NCBI RefSeq assembly: GCF_004365875.1
Contig: NZ_SODF01000001.1
Location: 496,001 to 560,000 of the forward strand
DNA: 64,000 nucleotides
Source of the DNA: Kribbella kalugense
GTDB taxonomy: Bacteria; Actinomycetota; Actinomycetes; Propionibacteriales; Kribbellaceae
Direction: 5' to 3'
Positions within the stretch are counted from its first letter, which is position 1, and each line of letters starts with the position of its first letter. Below are positions 33,734 to 43,148 of this stretch, piece after piece. A program made the translations under genes and the position numbers. The notes under the pieces are model-generated. The model searched no databases and was not told the origin of the DNA. It saw only the letters and a program-made list of their open reading frames with translations.

Positions 33734-34986
33734 TCAGCGAGGAGCTTCTCGCCGGCGACCAGACGGACGCAGGTGGCCAGGCCGGTGATGGCGGCTTCCA
33801 CCTCGGGGAGTTCGGGGTACGTCGGGGCGATCCGGATGATCTGGTCCGTCGGGTCGTCGCCGTACGGGTGGGTGGCGCCGGCCGGAGTGATGGCGATCCC
33901 GGCTGCCTTGGCCTTGGCGACCACCTCGCGGGCGCAACCTTCGGGGACCTGGAGGCTGACGAAGTAGCCGCCGGCCGGAGCAGTCCAGGAGGCTAGACCG
34001 GTGCCGCCGAGTTCGGCGGTGAGGATCTTGTCGACGGCGTCGAACTTCGGTCGGATCAGCGCGGCCAGCGTCCGCATGTGCTCCCGCAGCCCGTCGGCGT
34101 CGCGGAGGAACTGGACGTGCCGGAGCTGGTTGATCTTGTCCGGTCCGATGCTGCGCTTGACCGTGTGGCTCAGCCACCACTCGACGTTCGCCGGCGACGA
34201 CCCGAAGAACGCCACGCCGGCCCCGGCGAAGGTGATCTTCGAGCTCGAGCCGAACACGAACGCCCGGTCCGGGTGCCCGTTCTCCGCGCACAGCGCCAGT
34301 ACGTCCGCGAGCGACGCGGGGGAGTCGGTCAGGTGGTGTACGGCGTACGCGTTGTCCCAGAAGATCCGGAAGTCCGGCGCAGCGGTGTCCATCGCGGCCA
34401 GTCGCCGTACCGTCTCGTCGGAGTACACCGTGCCGTCGGGGTTGCTGTACTTCGGCACGCACCAGATGCCCTTGATCGCGGCATCCTCGGCGACCAGCCG
34501 CTCGACGACGTCCATGTCCGGACCCTCAGGCGTCATCGGCACCGGGATCATCTTGATCCCGTACCGCTCGCAGATCCCGAAGTGCCGGTCGTACCCCGGG
34601 ACCGGGCACAGGAACGCCAGTCCCTCCACGTCGGCCCAGCGCTGCTCGGCGCCCGGCACCTTCCCGAGCAGCGCGAACACGACCGCGTCGTGCATCAGCT
34701 CGAGGCTCGAGTTGCCCGCGGCGAGGAGCTGGTCCACCGGCACCTGCAGGTCCTCGGCGAAGATCGCCCGTACCTCCGGCAGCCCGTGCAGGCCGCCGTA
34801 GTTCCGCAGGTCCGACCCGTCCGCGGCGACCGGCTCGCCGCTCAGCTCGAGCACTCCGTTGGCGGCGTCCAACTGCTTCGGCGACGGCTTGCCCCGGGTC
34901 AGATCCAGCTTGAGCCCCTTGGCTACCAGCGCCTCGTAATCCTGGCGCGCACGCTCAGCCTGGGCAGTCAGCTCATCGACACTCAC
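33724..34986 (-). CDS. Aspartate aminotransferase, subgroup Ic type
   Basis: 420 residues matching the Asp_aminotransf (PF12897-like) PLP enzymes first described in corynebacteria. The PLP Lys is Lys250 in GSSSKITFAGAG, with DNAYAVHH and YSNPDG as cofactor and substrate motifs; LTRGKPSPKQLD at the N-terminus is characteristic. It interconverts aspartate/2-oxoglutarate and oxaloacetate/glutamate. The GTG start at 34986 is preceded by AAAGGA at 9 nt. It is monocistronic. Confidence 0.88.
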   Translation of the reverse strand: MSVDELTAQAERARQDYEALVAKGLKLDLTRGKPSPKQLDAANGVLELSGEPVAADGSDLRNYGGLHGLPEVRAIFAEDLQVPVDQLLAAGNSSLELMHDAVVFALLGKVPGAEQRWADVEGLAFLCPVPGYDRHFGICERYGIKMIPVPMTPEGPDMDVVERLVAEDAAIKGIWCVPKYSNPDGTVYSDETVRRLAAMDTAAPDFRIFWDNAYAVHHLTDSPASLADVLALCAENGHPDRAFVFGSSSKITFAGAGVAFFGSSPANVEWWLSHTVKRSIGPDKINQLRHVQFLRDADGLREHMRTLAALIRPKFDAVDKILTAELGGTGLASWTAPAGGYFVSLQVPEGCAREVVAKAKAAGIAITPAGATHPYGDDPTDQIIRIAPTYPELPEVEAAITGLATCVRLVAGEKLLADQA

Positions 34987-35034
34987 GGGGGGAGTCCTTT
35001 CACAAGTACTAGGTGTTGGACCCCAGCCTAGTGA

Positions 35035-37023
35035 TCACCCGACGGCGCGCAGAAACAGGGATCGCCCCGGGTCGGTTCGGGAGGCGTCGACGCCGTTGGA
35101 CTGGGTGAAGTTGTCTTGTTCGTGGCCGGCCCAGTCGGAGATCGGTTTGCCGTTCTGGGACAGGGGTTGGTACGTCGTACCGTTCCAGCCGAACTGGTAG
35201 ACGGTGTGGGTATTGGGCAGGTACGGCTGGTACGGCCCGGCGGGCTTGAGTTGTTTCGTCAGGGTGTTGTTGAAGAAGACGTTCTGCGGGCCGGTCGCGC
35301 CGGACCACTTGACCGCTTTCTGGCCGGCGCCCCACCAGATCGGGAACCAGGTCGAGTCGTCCTTCTCCTCGCCGCCTTCGCCGCCGCAGTTGGACTTGCA
35401 GTTCGCCGAGCGGTGCTCGTACGGGACGTGGACGGTGTTCAGTTCGAACAGGTTGCGGCGTTCCCAGCCGCCGTGCAGGTTCAGGTCCGAGTCGAGGTCG
35501 TTGCCGATGACAACGTTGCCGGAGGAGGACCACTGCAGGGTGAAGTGGCGCAGGCCGCGGGAGATGTTGCCGGCGTAGACCGAGTCCCAGACCCGGGAGC
35601 CGCGCAGGTAGCCGTTGCCGCCCTTGCCCTTGTTCCAGGCGCCGTCGAAGACGTTGCCCTCGATCTGCAGGTTCTTGGCCTCTTCGGTGACGATCGCGTG
35701 CGAGCCGGTCATCGTGGTCCGGATGCCGCGGACCCACGAGTTCACCGCCCACTTCAGGACGATGCCGTTCATCGCCTCGGCGGGCGCGAGGTTGCCGTAA
35801 TTGTGGACGGCATCCGAGGCCTTTGCGTCCACCGGCTGGGTGAGCGAGAAGTCCTCCAGCCCGACGCCGAGCACGGGATCGACCAGCGGCGACACCTTCG
35901 ACGGGTAGACCTTCTTCAGGATCTTGTCCGACCCGTCCGACGTCGAGTCGACCGGTACGTCGTACTCCAGCGGCTTGTCGATCGTCACGGTGTGCTGCGC
36001 CGTGTCGACCGCCTTGACCGTGAAGATCTGCTCTCGCATGTGCAGGTTCTGCAGGTCGTAGTCGGTCGGCAGCGCCTGTTGCTGCTGGTAGAACTTCATC
36101 GTGTTCGCAGCCCGCACGTTCACGTACCCGCCCGGCTTGACGGAGTCCATCGAAGCCTTCGGATCCAGGTAGATCACCGTGTCACCGGTCTTCGCCGCGA
36201 ACCCGGCGCCACCGGGCTTCTCACGCAGCTTCAGGCCGGCCTTCCAGTGCACGTTGACGGTGCCCTCGAAGATGTCCTTGCGGTTCGCCGGCGCTTTCTC
36301 GTACGCCGCCTGGTAGTCCGGATGTACTGCGCGACTCTGGACCCGGAACAGCCCGCGACCAGGCCATAGCCAGCCGCCGTTGCCGTCCTCGAACTTCATC
36401 CCGTCCTCGTCCCAGTCGCCGCCGTCCTTGGTCAGCGCGTCGTACCGGGTGTTCTCGTCCGGCCGGAACACGAACCGGGTCTTGTCCGCGCCGGCGCCCC
36501 GGATGACCAGGTAGTCGGCGTCGACCGCGATCTGCTTGGAGACGTCGAGCTCGCCCACGGGCAGCTGGATGATCGAGAGATTGTCGTACGACGACCGCAA
36601 GGAGCAGTCGGCCTTGATGGTGTCGATCGCCTTCTGCAGACCGTCCGAGTCGTCCTTCGAGTCGTCCGGCCGTACGCCGAAGTCGTCGGCCAGATCGCCC
36701 GCGTCGAGCGAGCACTTGGGGTACGAGTCGAACTTCAGGCTGTCGGGCAGCCTGGCGCCTTCGCGGTACCCGGCCTTGCTCCAGTCCGGCAACCCGGGGA
36801 TCGGCTTACGGCGGTTGGCCGCGGTCAGGTCCAGTTTCGGCACCTTCGCCGTGATCGGAGTCGCGACCGGCACCGGCGCCGTACTCGAAGGCTTGTCGGC
36901 CTTCCGCGCGGTGGCGTCCGCGGGGGAGTCGTCCCGGGTCACCAGGACGACGATGACGGTGGCGATCAGCGCCCCGAGCACGAACCCGATCAGACCAGTG
37001 ACCGCGAGCTTGCGACGCCGCAC
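35035..37023 (-). CDS. Membrane-anchored right-handed parallel beta-helix protein
   Basis: 662 residues. An N-terminal uncleaved signal anchor (about 6-30, VTGLIGFVLGALIATVIVVLV) leads into a Ser/Pro/Ala linker and a long pectate-lyase-like beta helix (about 105-560) with many short repeats (e.g. NLQIEGNVFDGAW, GNVVIGNDLDSDLNL). It resembles surface polysaccharide lyases or hydrolases, but I cannot place catalytic residues. GTG is preceded by GGGGTGAAGG. It lies 51 nt behind the PBP gene on the same strand; a TAGCCT (37055-37060) between them could be its own -10. Confidence 0.75.
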   Translation of the reverse strand: MRRRKLAVTGLIGFVLGALIATVIVVLVTRDDSPADATARKADKPSSTAPVPVATPITAKVPKLDLTAANRRKPIPGLPDWSKAGYREGARLPDSLKFDSYPKCSLDAGDLADDFGVRPDDSKDDSDGLQKAIDTIKADCSLRSSYDNLSIIQLPVGELDVSKQIAVDADYLVIRGAGADKTRFVFRPDENTRYDALTKDGGDWDEDGMKFEDGNGGWLWPGRGLFRVQSRAVHPDYQAAYEKAPANRKDIFEGTVNVHWKAGLKLREKPGGAGFAAKTGDTVIYLDPKASMDSVKPGGYVNVRAANTMKFYQQQQALPTDYDLQNLHMREQIFTVKAVDTAQHTVTIDKPLEYDVPVDSTSDGSDKILKKVYPSKVSPLVDPVLGVGLEDFSLTQPVDAKASDAVHNYGNLAPAEAMNGIVLKWAVNSWVRGIRTTMTGSHAIVTEEAKNLQIEGNVFDGAWNKGKGGNGYLRGSRVWDSVYAGNISRGLRHFTLQWSSSGNVVIGNDLDSDLNLHGGWERRNLFELNTVHVPYEHRSANCKSNCGGEGGEEKDDSTWFPIWWGAGQKAVKWSGATGPQNVFFNNTLTKQLKPAGPYQPYLPNTHTVYQFGWNGTTYQPLSQNGKPISDWAGHEQDNFTQSNGVDASRTDPGRSLFLRAVG

Positions 37024-37074
37024 ACCTTCACCCCGTTCGCCTGTGAGTTCCGACAGGCTAGGTGCGGGCTGGGG

Positions 37075-39480
37075 TCAGCCGCCTCGTCGGGGGTGGCACT
37101 TGGGGTCCCAGGGCATGCAGCTCGGGATCCCGGGAGGCGGCTTGATCGTCCCCGGCGGCACCGGTGGCGTGACCGGCGGTGTCGGTGGCTGCGCCTTGCT
37201 GCCGTTCGAGATGTACAGCAGGATCGTCGCGCCGGCCGGAGCGCCGTCCTCCTGCCGCGGGTTCGTCCAGGCGACCGTCCCGGCAGGGGCATCCGAGTCG
37301 ACCTGGGGACCGTGGTCCATCTGGACCTTGAAGCCCATCGACAGCAGCTTCACGGCTGCGGCCGCGGGAGTCATGCCCTTCAGGTACGGCAGGTCCTTCA
37401 CGTTACCGCGAATGATCTTGTCGTCAGCCTTGACGAACTTGCTCGTCGGCAAGCCCTCCAACGCCGCCTGCATCGCGGTCTCCCAGATCGGACCGGCGGT
37501 CCCGGAGCCAGAAGCGTCCTTCAGCTTCTTGCCGTTGAAGACCTGCTTGATCAGGTTCGAAGCCGGCGGATCGGCATCCCCGACCACGGCCGCGGCGGCG
37601 AGCTTGGACGAGTAGCCGGAGAACCAGACCGCTTGGTTCTCGTCGATCGTTCCGGTCTTGCCGGCCAGATCGCTGTTGCCGAACCTCAGCTTGGCGCCGG
37701 TGCCGCCGCTCTGCATCACCTGGTTCAGGACGTAGTTGACGCCGTCCGCCACCCCCGGCGAGAGCACCCGGTGACAGTTCGGGCCTGGGGTGGGGATCGT
37801 TTTCTTGGACTTGATCGAAGTGATCGAGGTGATGATCTGCGGGCTGCAGTACATCCCACGCGCCGCGAAGGTCGCGTACGCGTTGGACAGCATCAGCGGC
37901 GTGATCAGACCGGCCGAACCGAGAGTGAACGACACCACCTGCTTCAGTGGCTTCAGGGTCTGGGCGTCGTACATGCCGAGGTTCGTTGCGATCGTGGCGA
38001 TCGGACACAGGCCGATCTGCTCGGACAGCTGCAGGAAGTACGTGTTGGTGGACGCGCGGGCCGCGTCGACCATCGACGGGTCAGGGATCGTCTTCGTCGA
38101 GTTCTTCGGGTTGTAGCTGTCGACCGAGGTCGGGCCGTTGCAGGTGCTGAACTCCTTGCCGCCCAGGCTGATCACCTGCGGGGAGTTGATCCGGTACGTC
38201 GTCGGCACGCCCTTGCCGATCGCGGCGGCGATCGTGAAGGCCTTCATCGTCGACCCGTTCTGGAACCCGCCGAACCCGCCGGCGTACGACTTCTCGACGT
38301 TGTAGTTGTAGGCGGTCTGGCCCTTCTTGCTGCCGTACGAACGGCTCTGCGCCATCGCCTTCACCAGGCCGGTGCCCGGCTCGACCATCGTGATCGCGGC
38401 GACCGCTTGGTCACCGGCCTTGGAGTGCTGATTGATCGAGGTCTGGGCGGCCGCCTGGATCTTCTGGTCGAGCGAGGTCTTGATCACCAGGCCGGCGGTC
38501 TCGATGTAGTTCTCCCGCTCCTCCGGAGTCTTGCCGAACGCGTTGTTCGCCTTGAGCTTGGAGACGACGTACTCGCAGAAGAAGGGGTACTTCGAGTTCG
38601 CGCAGCCGCTCGGTACGACGCGGACCTTGGCGGGGTTGATCACCGGGGTCTTGAGCGCGTCGTTCGCCTGCTTCGCGCTGATCACGTTCAGCTCCAGCAT
38701 CCGGCGCAGTACGACGTCGCGGCGCTCCTTGGCGCGGACCGGGTTGTCGATCGGGTCGTAGCCGGTGGGGTTCTTCACCAGGCCGGCCAGCATCGCGGCC
38801 TGCGGCAGCGTGAGCTTGGCGGCGTGTACGCCGAAGTAGTGCATGGAGGCGGCCTCGACGCCGTACGAGCGGTCGCCGAAGAAGGCCAGGTTGAGGTAGC
38901 CGTTGAGGATCTGGTCCTTGGTCAGTTCCTTCTCGACCGCGATCGCGTAGCGCAGTTCGGCGATCTTCCGCTCGTACGTCTCGGCGGTGGCTTCCTTGAC
39001 CTCTTCCGGCGTGCGGGCCTTGTTGATCAGGTTCAGCTTCACGTACTGCTGGGTGATGCTCGAGCCGCCCTGCTGGACCCCGCCGGACGACTGGTTGCGG
39101 AGCAGCGCGCGCAGAGTGCCCTTGGCGTCGATCGCGCCGTGCACGTAGAACCGGTCGTCCTCGATCGCGACGATCGCCTTGAGCATCAGCGGGCTGATCT
39201 GCTTCAGCGTGACCGGGGTCCGGTTCTGCTGGTACAGCGTCGCGATGGTCCGGCCGTCCGCGTCCTGGATGATCGTCTTCTCGGCCAGTGGCGCCGTCTT
39301 CAGGTCCTGGGGCAGGTACTGCACCGTGTCGTGTGCCGTCGCGGTGGTCACCCCGGCCAGACCGGCGAAGGGGAGGGCCAATCCGGCGCTCAGCGCTCCG
39401 GCGAGAACACTGACCAGCAGGAACACGAACACCGACATCACGACGTTGGGCCGCTTGGCCCGCCGCTCGCCTCTGTGCAT
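37075..39480 (-). CDS. Class A penicillin-binding protein with PASTA domain
   Basis: 801 residues. Membrane anchor about 14-48. GT51 transglycosylase domain (about 70-260) with catalytic Glu107 in EDDRF and GGSSITQQ. Transpeptidase domain (about 360-650) with S410TMK, S477TN and K608TGT. One PASTA domain (about 705-765), then a Pro-rich tail ending in CMPWDPKC. It polymerises and cross-links peptidoglycan; PASTA domains bind muropeptides or beta-lactams. ATG at 39480 is chosen because TAATCT lies 8 nt upstream; upstream in-frame codons add no membrane-protein-like sequence. Confidence 0.93.
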   Translation of the reverse strand: MHRGERRAKRPNVVMSVFVFLLVSVLAGALSAGLALPFAGLAGVTTATAHDTVQYLPQDLKTAPLAEKTIIQDADGRTIATLYQQNRTPVTLKQISPLMLKAIVAIEDDRFYVHGAIDAKGTLRALLRNQSSGGVQQGGSSITQQYVKLNLINKARTPEEVKEATAETYERKIAELRYAIAVEKELTKDQILNGYLNLAFFGDRSYGVEAASMHYFGVHAAKLTLPQAAMLAGLVKNPTGYDPIDNPVRAKERRDVVLRRMLELNVISAKQANDALKTPVINPAKVRVVPSGCANSKYPFFCEYVVSKLKANNAFGKTPEERENYIETAGLVIKTSLDQKIQAAAQTSINQHSKAGDQAVAAITMVEPGTGLVKAMAQSRSYGSKKGQTAYNYNVEKSYAGGFGGFQNGSTMKAFTIAAAIGKGVPTTYRINSPQVISLGGKEFSTCNGPTSVDSYNPKNSTKTIPDPSMVDAARASTNTYFLQLSEQIGLCPIATIATNLGMYDAQTLKPLKQVVSFTLGSAGLITPLMLSNAYATFAARGMYCSPQIITSITSIKSKKTIPTPGPNCHRVLSPGVADGVNYVLNQVMQSGGTGAKLRFGNSDLAGKTGTIDENQAVWFSGYSSKLAAAAVVGDADPPASNLIKQVFNGKKLKDASGSGTAGPIWETAMQAALEGLPTSKFVKADDKIIRGNVKDLPYLKGMTPAAAAVKLLSMGFKVQMDHGPQVDSDAPAGTVAWTNPRQEDGAPAGATILLYISNGSKAQPPTPPVTPPVPPGTIKPPPGIPSCMPWDPKCHPRRGG

Positions 39481-39488
39481 GGTTGGGC

Positions 39489-39494
39489 AGATTA
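39489..39494 (-). promoter_or_regulatory. -10 box of leaderless PBP gene
   Basis: TAATCT on the minus strand, 8 nt before the ATG at 39480. Confidence 0.45.
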
Positions 39495-39627
39495 CGTCAG
39501 GACGAGGACCTCCGGCACGTTCCCCGTTACAGAATTTACACATTTGCCCACCGATCTCACCACCAGTGACCAAAACATCACTGCCAGCCGATCACCGCGA
39601 CCCCGGCGCCCCGCCCGGCTGACCCGG

Positions 39628-41397
39628 TCAGCGGTAGCCACGGCCCTGGAGTTCGTACAGGTTGGCGTAGTGCCCTTGGTTGGCGAGGAGTTCGGCGTGG
39701 GGGCCGACCTCGATCACTCGGCCTTGGTCGAGTACGACGACCAGGTCGGCTGCGGCGACGGTTGAGAAGCGGTGGGTTACGAGGAGGGTCACTCGGCCCG
39801 GTCGGCGGGCCTCGGCGTACCGCTCGAACAGGGAGTGCTCTGTGGCCGCGTCAAGGGCGGCGGTCGGCTCGTCTAGGACCATTAGCAGGGGTGACTGGCG
39901 CATCATGCCGCGGGCGATGGCGAGGCGCTGCCACTGGCCGCCGGACAGATCGACCCCGCCAGGCCAGGTGGTGCCGAGCCGGGTGCCGAGGCCGGCCGGA
40001 AGTGCATTCACGACATCCTCGGCCGCGGCGTCGTGGAGGGCTCGGAGTACGCGTTCCGGATCGTCCAGTACGGCGAGATCGCCCGCTCCGACGGATCTCT
40101 GGGCAGTGAGTTCGAACCGCGCGTGGTCCTGGAACGCGCCGGACATCCGGGAACGCCAGCCGATCAGATCCAGGTCGGCAAGATCCACACCGTCGACGAG
40201 GACGCGACCTCCTGTTGGTCGATAGAGCCCGGCGAGCAGCTTCACGAGCGTGGACTTGCCGGCTCCGTTCTCGCCGACGAGCGCGACGACGGAGCCGGCT
40301 GGTAGGTCCAGGCTGATGTCCGTCAGGGAGTCCCGCGCGGAATCGCCGTACCGGAAGCTGAGTCGCTCGATCCGGATCCCGTCGCGCAGCCGGTCTGGTG
40401 GTTGCCTTCGGCCGGTGTGTACGGCGGCCACCTCGTCGGCGTAGTCACGAAGCCAAAGGAATCTGGCGCAGTTACGGCCGACCTTGGTGAGGCTGCCGAC
40501 GGCACTGACGAATGACGAGCTCACGCTCTGGAGGCCTTGCAGTACGCCGACTGCGACCACGAGGGACTGCACGGACACTGTCCCGGCCATCGCGTCACGG
40601 GTCATCCAGCCCAGCAGTACGACGGCCGTGGCGAAGAACAGGACCGAGTTGGCGCCGGCCAGCGCGGAATTGCGGTCGGTGGAGCGGACGGTCGGTCGAC
40701 GCCAGCCCACTACAGCGAGTCTGATCCGCCGACGCAGCTCACTCTGATGCCCGAAGACCCGGGTCTCCGCACCAGCGGCCGGTGAGACGGTGAGATCGAT
40801 CAGATGACGGGTCAGACGGCCGGGTGCGGCGGCGGCTTCCTCGGCGGCCTTCTCCCACCGCATCGACCAGCGGGCCGTGAGCAGTCTCGCGGCTCCGAGT
40901 GCGATCAGGATCAGCAAGCGCCAGTCCGCGGTCACCGCGACGAGGAGGACGCTGACGGCGTAGGCAAGGGTGTTGATCGTGTTGATCAAGGTGTTGAGTG
41001 CTCCACCGAGGGCGTTCTCGTTGTCGCGCAGGATCTGCAGCTTGTCGAGGTAGCTCGCGTTCTCCAGATGGTCGAGGGTCGGAATCCGCGCAGTGAGCTC
41101 GGCGATCTGGGCATCGAAGGTGTGGCCGACCAGCTCCATCTGCCGAACCCTCGCGTTGACTCCGACGGCCTGCAGCGCCGTGTTGGCCGCGGTCGAGCCG
41201 ACCAGCGCCGCGGCCGCGCACAGCATCTGGCGAAGATCCTGTTTGAGCGCGCCGGCAGCGAAGACTCCGATGAACAACGGCGACAGCGCCGCGAGCACCT
41301 TGCCGAGCGTCTCGAACAGACACAGCAGCGATTGCCACGGACTGACCCGCACGGCTGTGGCGAGCACCCGCGCCATCCCACGAAGAACCTGCCTCAT
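39628..41397 (-). CDS. ABC exporter half-transporter 2 of helD operon
   Basis: 589 residues: an exporter membrane domain (about 15-310, about six helices) fused to an ATPase domain with Walker A GENGAGKST, signature LSGGQWQRL, Walker B LLMVLDEPTAALD and switch His in VTHRFS. Its ATG overlaps the stop of the partner (ATGA). It is most like subfamily B exporters of peptides or drugs. Both ATP sites appear intact in each partner, so a symmetric heterodimer is possible. Substrate unknown. Confidence 0.9.
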   Translation of the reverse strand: MRQVLRGMARVLATAVRVSPWQSLLCLFETLGKVLAALSPLFIGVFAAGALKQDLRQMLCAAAALVGSTAANTALQAVGVNARVRQMELVGHTFDAQIAELTARIPTLDHLENASYLDKLQILRDNENALGGALNTLINTINTLAYAVSVLLVAVTADWRLLILIALGAARLLTARWSMRWEKAAEEAAAAPGRLTRHLIDLTVSPAAGAETRVFGHQSELRRRIRLAVVGWRRPTVRSTDRNSALAGANSVLFFATAVVLLGWMTRDAMAGTVSVQSLVVAVGVLQGLQSVSSSFVSAVGSLTKVGRNCARFLWLRDYADEVAAVHTGRRQPPDRLRDGIRIERLSFRYGDSARDSLTDISLDLPAGSVVALVGENGAGKSTLVKLLAGLYRPTGGRVLVDGVDLADLDLIGWRSRMSGAFQDHARFELTAQRSVGAGDLAVLDDPERVLRALHDAAAEDVVNALPAGLGTRLGTTWPGGVDLSGGQWQRLAIARGMMRQSPLLMVLDEPTAALDAATEHSLFERYAEARRPGRVTLLVTHRFSTVAAADLVVVLDQGRVIEVGPHAELLANQGHYANLYELQGRGYR

Positions 41398-43148
41398 TGC
41401 GCGAACCGACGGGCTTGCAGGCCGAACATCTCGGCGTACCGTCCATCGAGCCGCATCAACTCGTCATGGCTGCCGTCCTCGACGATTCCCTCACCACCAG
41501 AGGCCAGTACGACGATGCGGTCGGCGTGCCGGACGCTGGACAGCCGGTGACTGACCAAGATCGTCGTCACGCCTCGGGTGACTTCGAGGAATCGTTCGAA
41601 CAAAGCGGCTTCGGCGCGAACATCCAAGGCCGCCGTGGGTTCGTCCAAGACCAGCACGCCCGCGCCGCCGGCCACTGCGGCGAGTGCACGGGCCAGAGCG
41701 ACCCGCTGCCACTGACCGCCGGACAGATCCGTCCCGCCGTCGTACTCAGTGGACAAAACCGTGTCCCAGCCGTGGCGTTCCAGCAGCGCCAGCCCACCCG
41801 CATCGGTCAACGACTGCTGCAGTACGTCGTCAGTGGCGGTGCCGAGTACGACGTTGTCGCGCAGCGGGAGGTGGTAGCGGACGAAGTCCTGGAAGATCAC
41901 CGCCACTCGGCGACGCGCAGCCTCGTCGACGGCAGGGTCAGCCCCGTCCACTCGAACGGTTCCTTGATCAGGTTCGTACAGCCCGCACAGGAGCTTGATC
42001 AGCGTGGACTTGCCCGCGCCGTTGACGCCGACGATCGCGATCGACTGGCCGGCCGGGATCTGGAGAGTCAGATTGCTCAAAGCCTGTGTAGCGCGGCTCG
42101 GGTAGCCGAAACTCACCCCGTCGAGCCGGACTTCTGCCGCTGCGTGAGTCGACCGGCTGGACTCGGCTTGCGCGGCGGCGGGTCCGATCGCCGGCAGCCC
42201 GAGCTCCTGACGGACGTTCGCCAGTGCACGAAGAGTCGACGTGCTGCGGGCTAGCGCCGTACCGGCATCACCGAGGACGCCGAAGTTCTGCAACCGCAGG
42301 ATCGCCTGAGCCATCGTGACCGCGCCCGCCAGCGACACCGTCCCGGCCGTGACATCGAGCCCGATCAGGGCAAACGCGCCACCAACGGTCAGCGCCATCA
42401 CCGAACAGGCCAGCAGAACCGGCCCGAGCCCGCTGCGTCGCTCCCGCCAGAGCTCCGTCATCGCTTCGTACCAGGTGGAGCGATAGACGTCGGACAACCA
42501 GTCGGTCAGACCGAACAGCCGGACTTCTTTCGCGGACTCGGTCCGGGTCAGGAGGCTGCGCAGGTAGCTGGCCCGTCGGCGAGCATCTCCGGTCGTCTCC
42601 AGCAGCTTGTCGAACGCGAGGCTGATCCAGCTCATGAACACCCGCGAGACCAGCAGGAACGACGCCGCGACGGCCAGCGGAACCCACCACCGCCACGGCA
42701 GCAGTACGGCGATCGCTCCGAGGCCGGCGAGACGGGGGCCGATGATCAACCAGATGGCACCGGCCCCCGTCACGAAGGACCAGTCCCGAGTCGCGTCCAC
42801 GACGGCCCGGATCCGGCTGGCGGAATCCGGCGTGTCCAGATGCCCGATTCCGCGCGGATGAACGCCCACCTCGGCCACCAGATCGAACACATGAACCAGG
42901 TACGCCGTCGTACACCTGGCAGTCACCGCGGCCAGCGACGACTGCAGGATCGGGCCGGCGAGCAACAGCACCGCTACCACCAGAAACCAACGCCAGGTCC
43001 GTGCGGACGCAGACGCGGGGAGCGATCCCACGAACTGCCCGATCCCAACCATCAGCAGCGTCCGGACGGCTGCCTCCGTCACGGTCAATGCCAGCGCCAC
43101 CGCCGACCAGACCGGAGACGCGCGCCACAGCACACGCAGCTGGTTCAC
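41394..43148 (-). CDS. ABC exporter half-transporter 1 of helD operon
   Basis: 584 residues. Membrane domain (about 10-315) and ATPase domain with Walker A GVNGAGKST, signature LSGGQWQRV, Walker B GVLVLDEPTAALD and switch His in VSHRLS. GTG at 43148 overlaps the stop of helD (GTGA, 43145-43148), and the protein then begins MNQLRVLWRAS just before the first membrane helix; reading further upstream in this frame only gives antisense-like low-complexity sequence. It is coupled at both ends, so it is made with helD and the second transporter. Confidence 0.88.
   Translation of the reverse strand: MNQLRVLWRASPVWSAVALALTVTEAAVRTLLMVGIGQFVGSLPASASARTWRWFLVVAVLLLAGPILQSSLAAVTARCTTAYLVHVFDLVAEVGVHPRGIGHLDTPDSASRIRAVVDATRDWSFVTGAGAIWLIIGPRLAGLGAIAVLLPWRWWVPLAVAASFLLVSRVFMSWISLAFDKLLETTGDARRRASYLRSLLTRTESAKEVRLFGLTDWLSDVYRSTWYEAMTELWRERRSGLGPVLLACSVMALTVGGAFALIGLDVTAGTVSLAGAVTMAQAILRLQNFGVLGDAGTALARSTSTLRALANVRQELGLPAIGPAAAQAESSRSTHAAAEVRLDGVSFGYPSRATQALSNLTLQIPAGQSIAIVGVNGAGKSTLIKLLCGLYEPDQGTVRVDGADPAVDEAARRRVAVIFQDFVRYHLPLRDNVVLGTATDDVLQQSLTDAGGLALLERHGWDTVLSTEYDGGTDLSGGQWQRVALARALAAVAGGAGVLVLDEPTAALDVRAEAALFERFLEVTRGVTTILVSHRLSSVRHADRIVVLASGGEGIVEDGSHDELMRLDGRYAEMFGLQARRFAQ

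Noticed and set aside
37093..39765. 890-codon plus-strand open frame opposite the PBP gene
   Set aside because: Same artefact; the sequence is Arg/Asp/Leu low complexity, and all PBP catalytic motifs are on the other strand.
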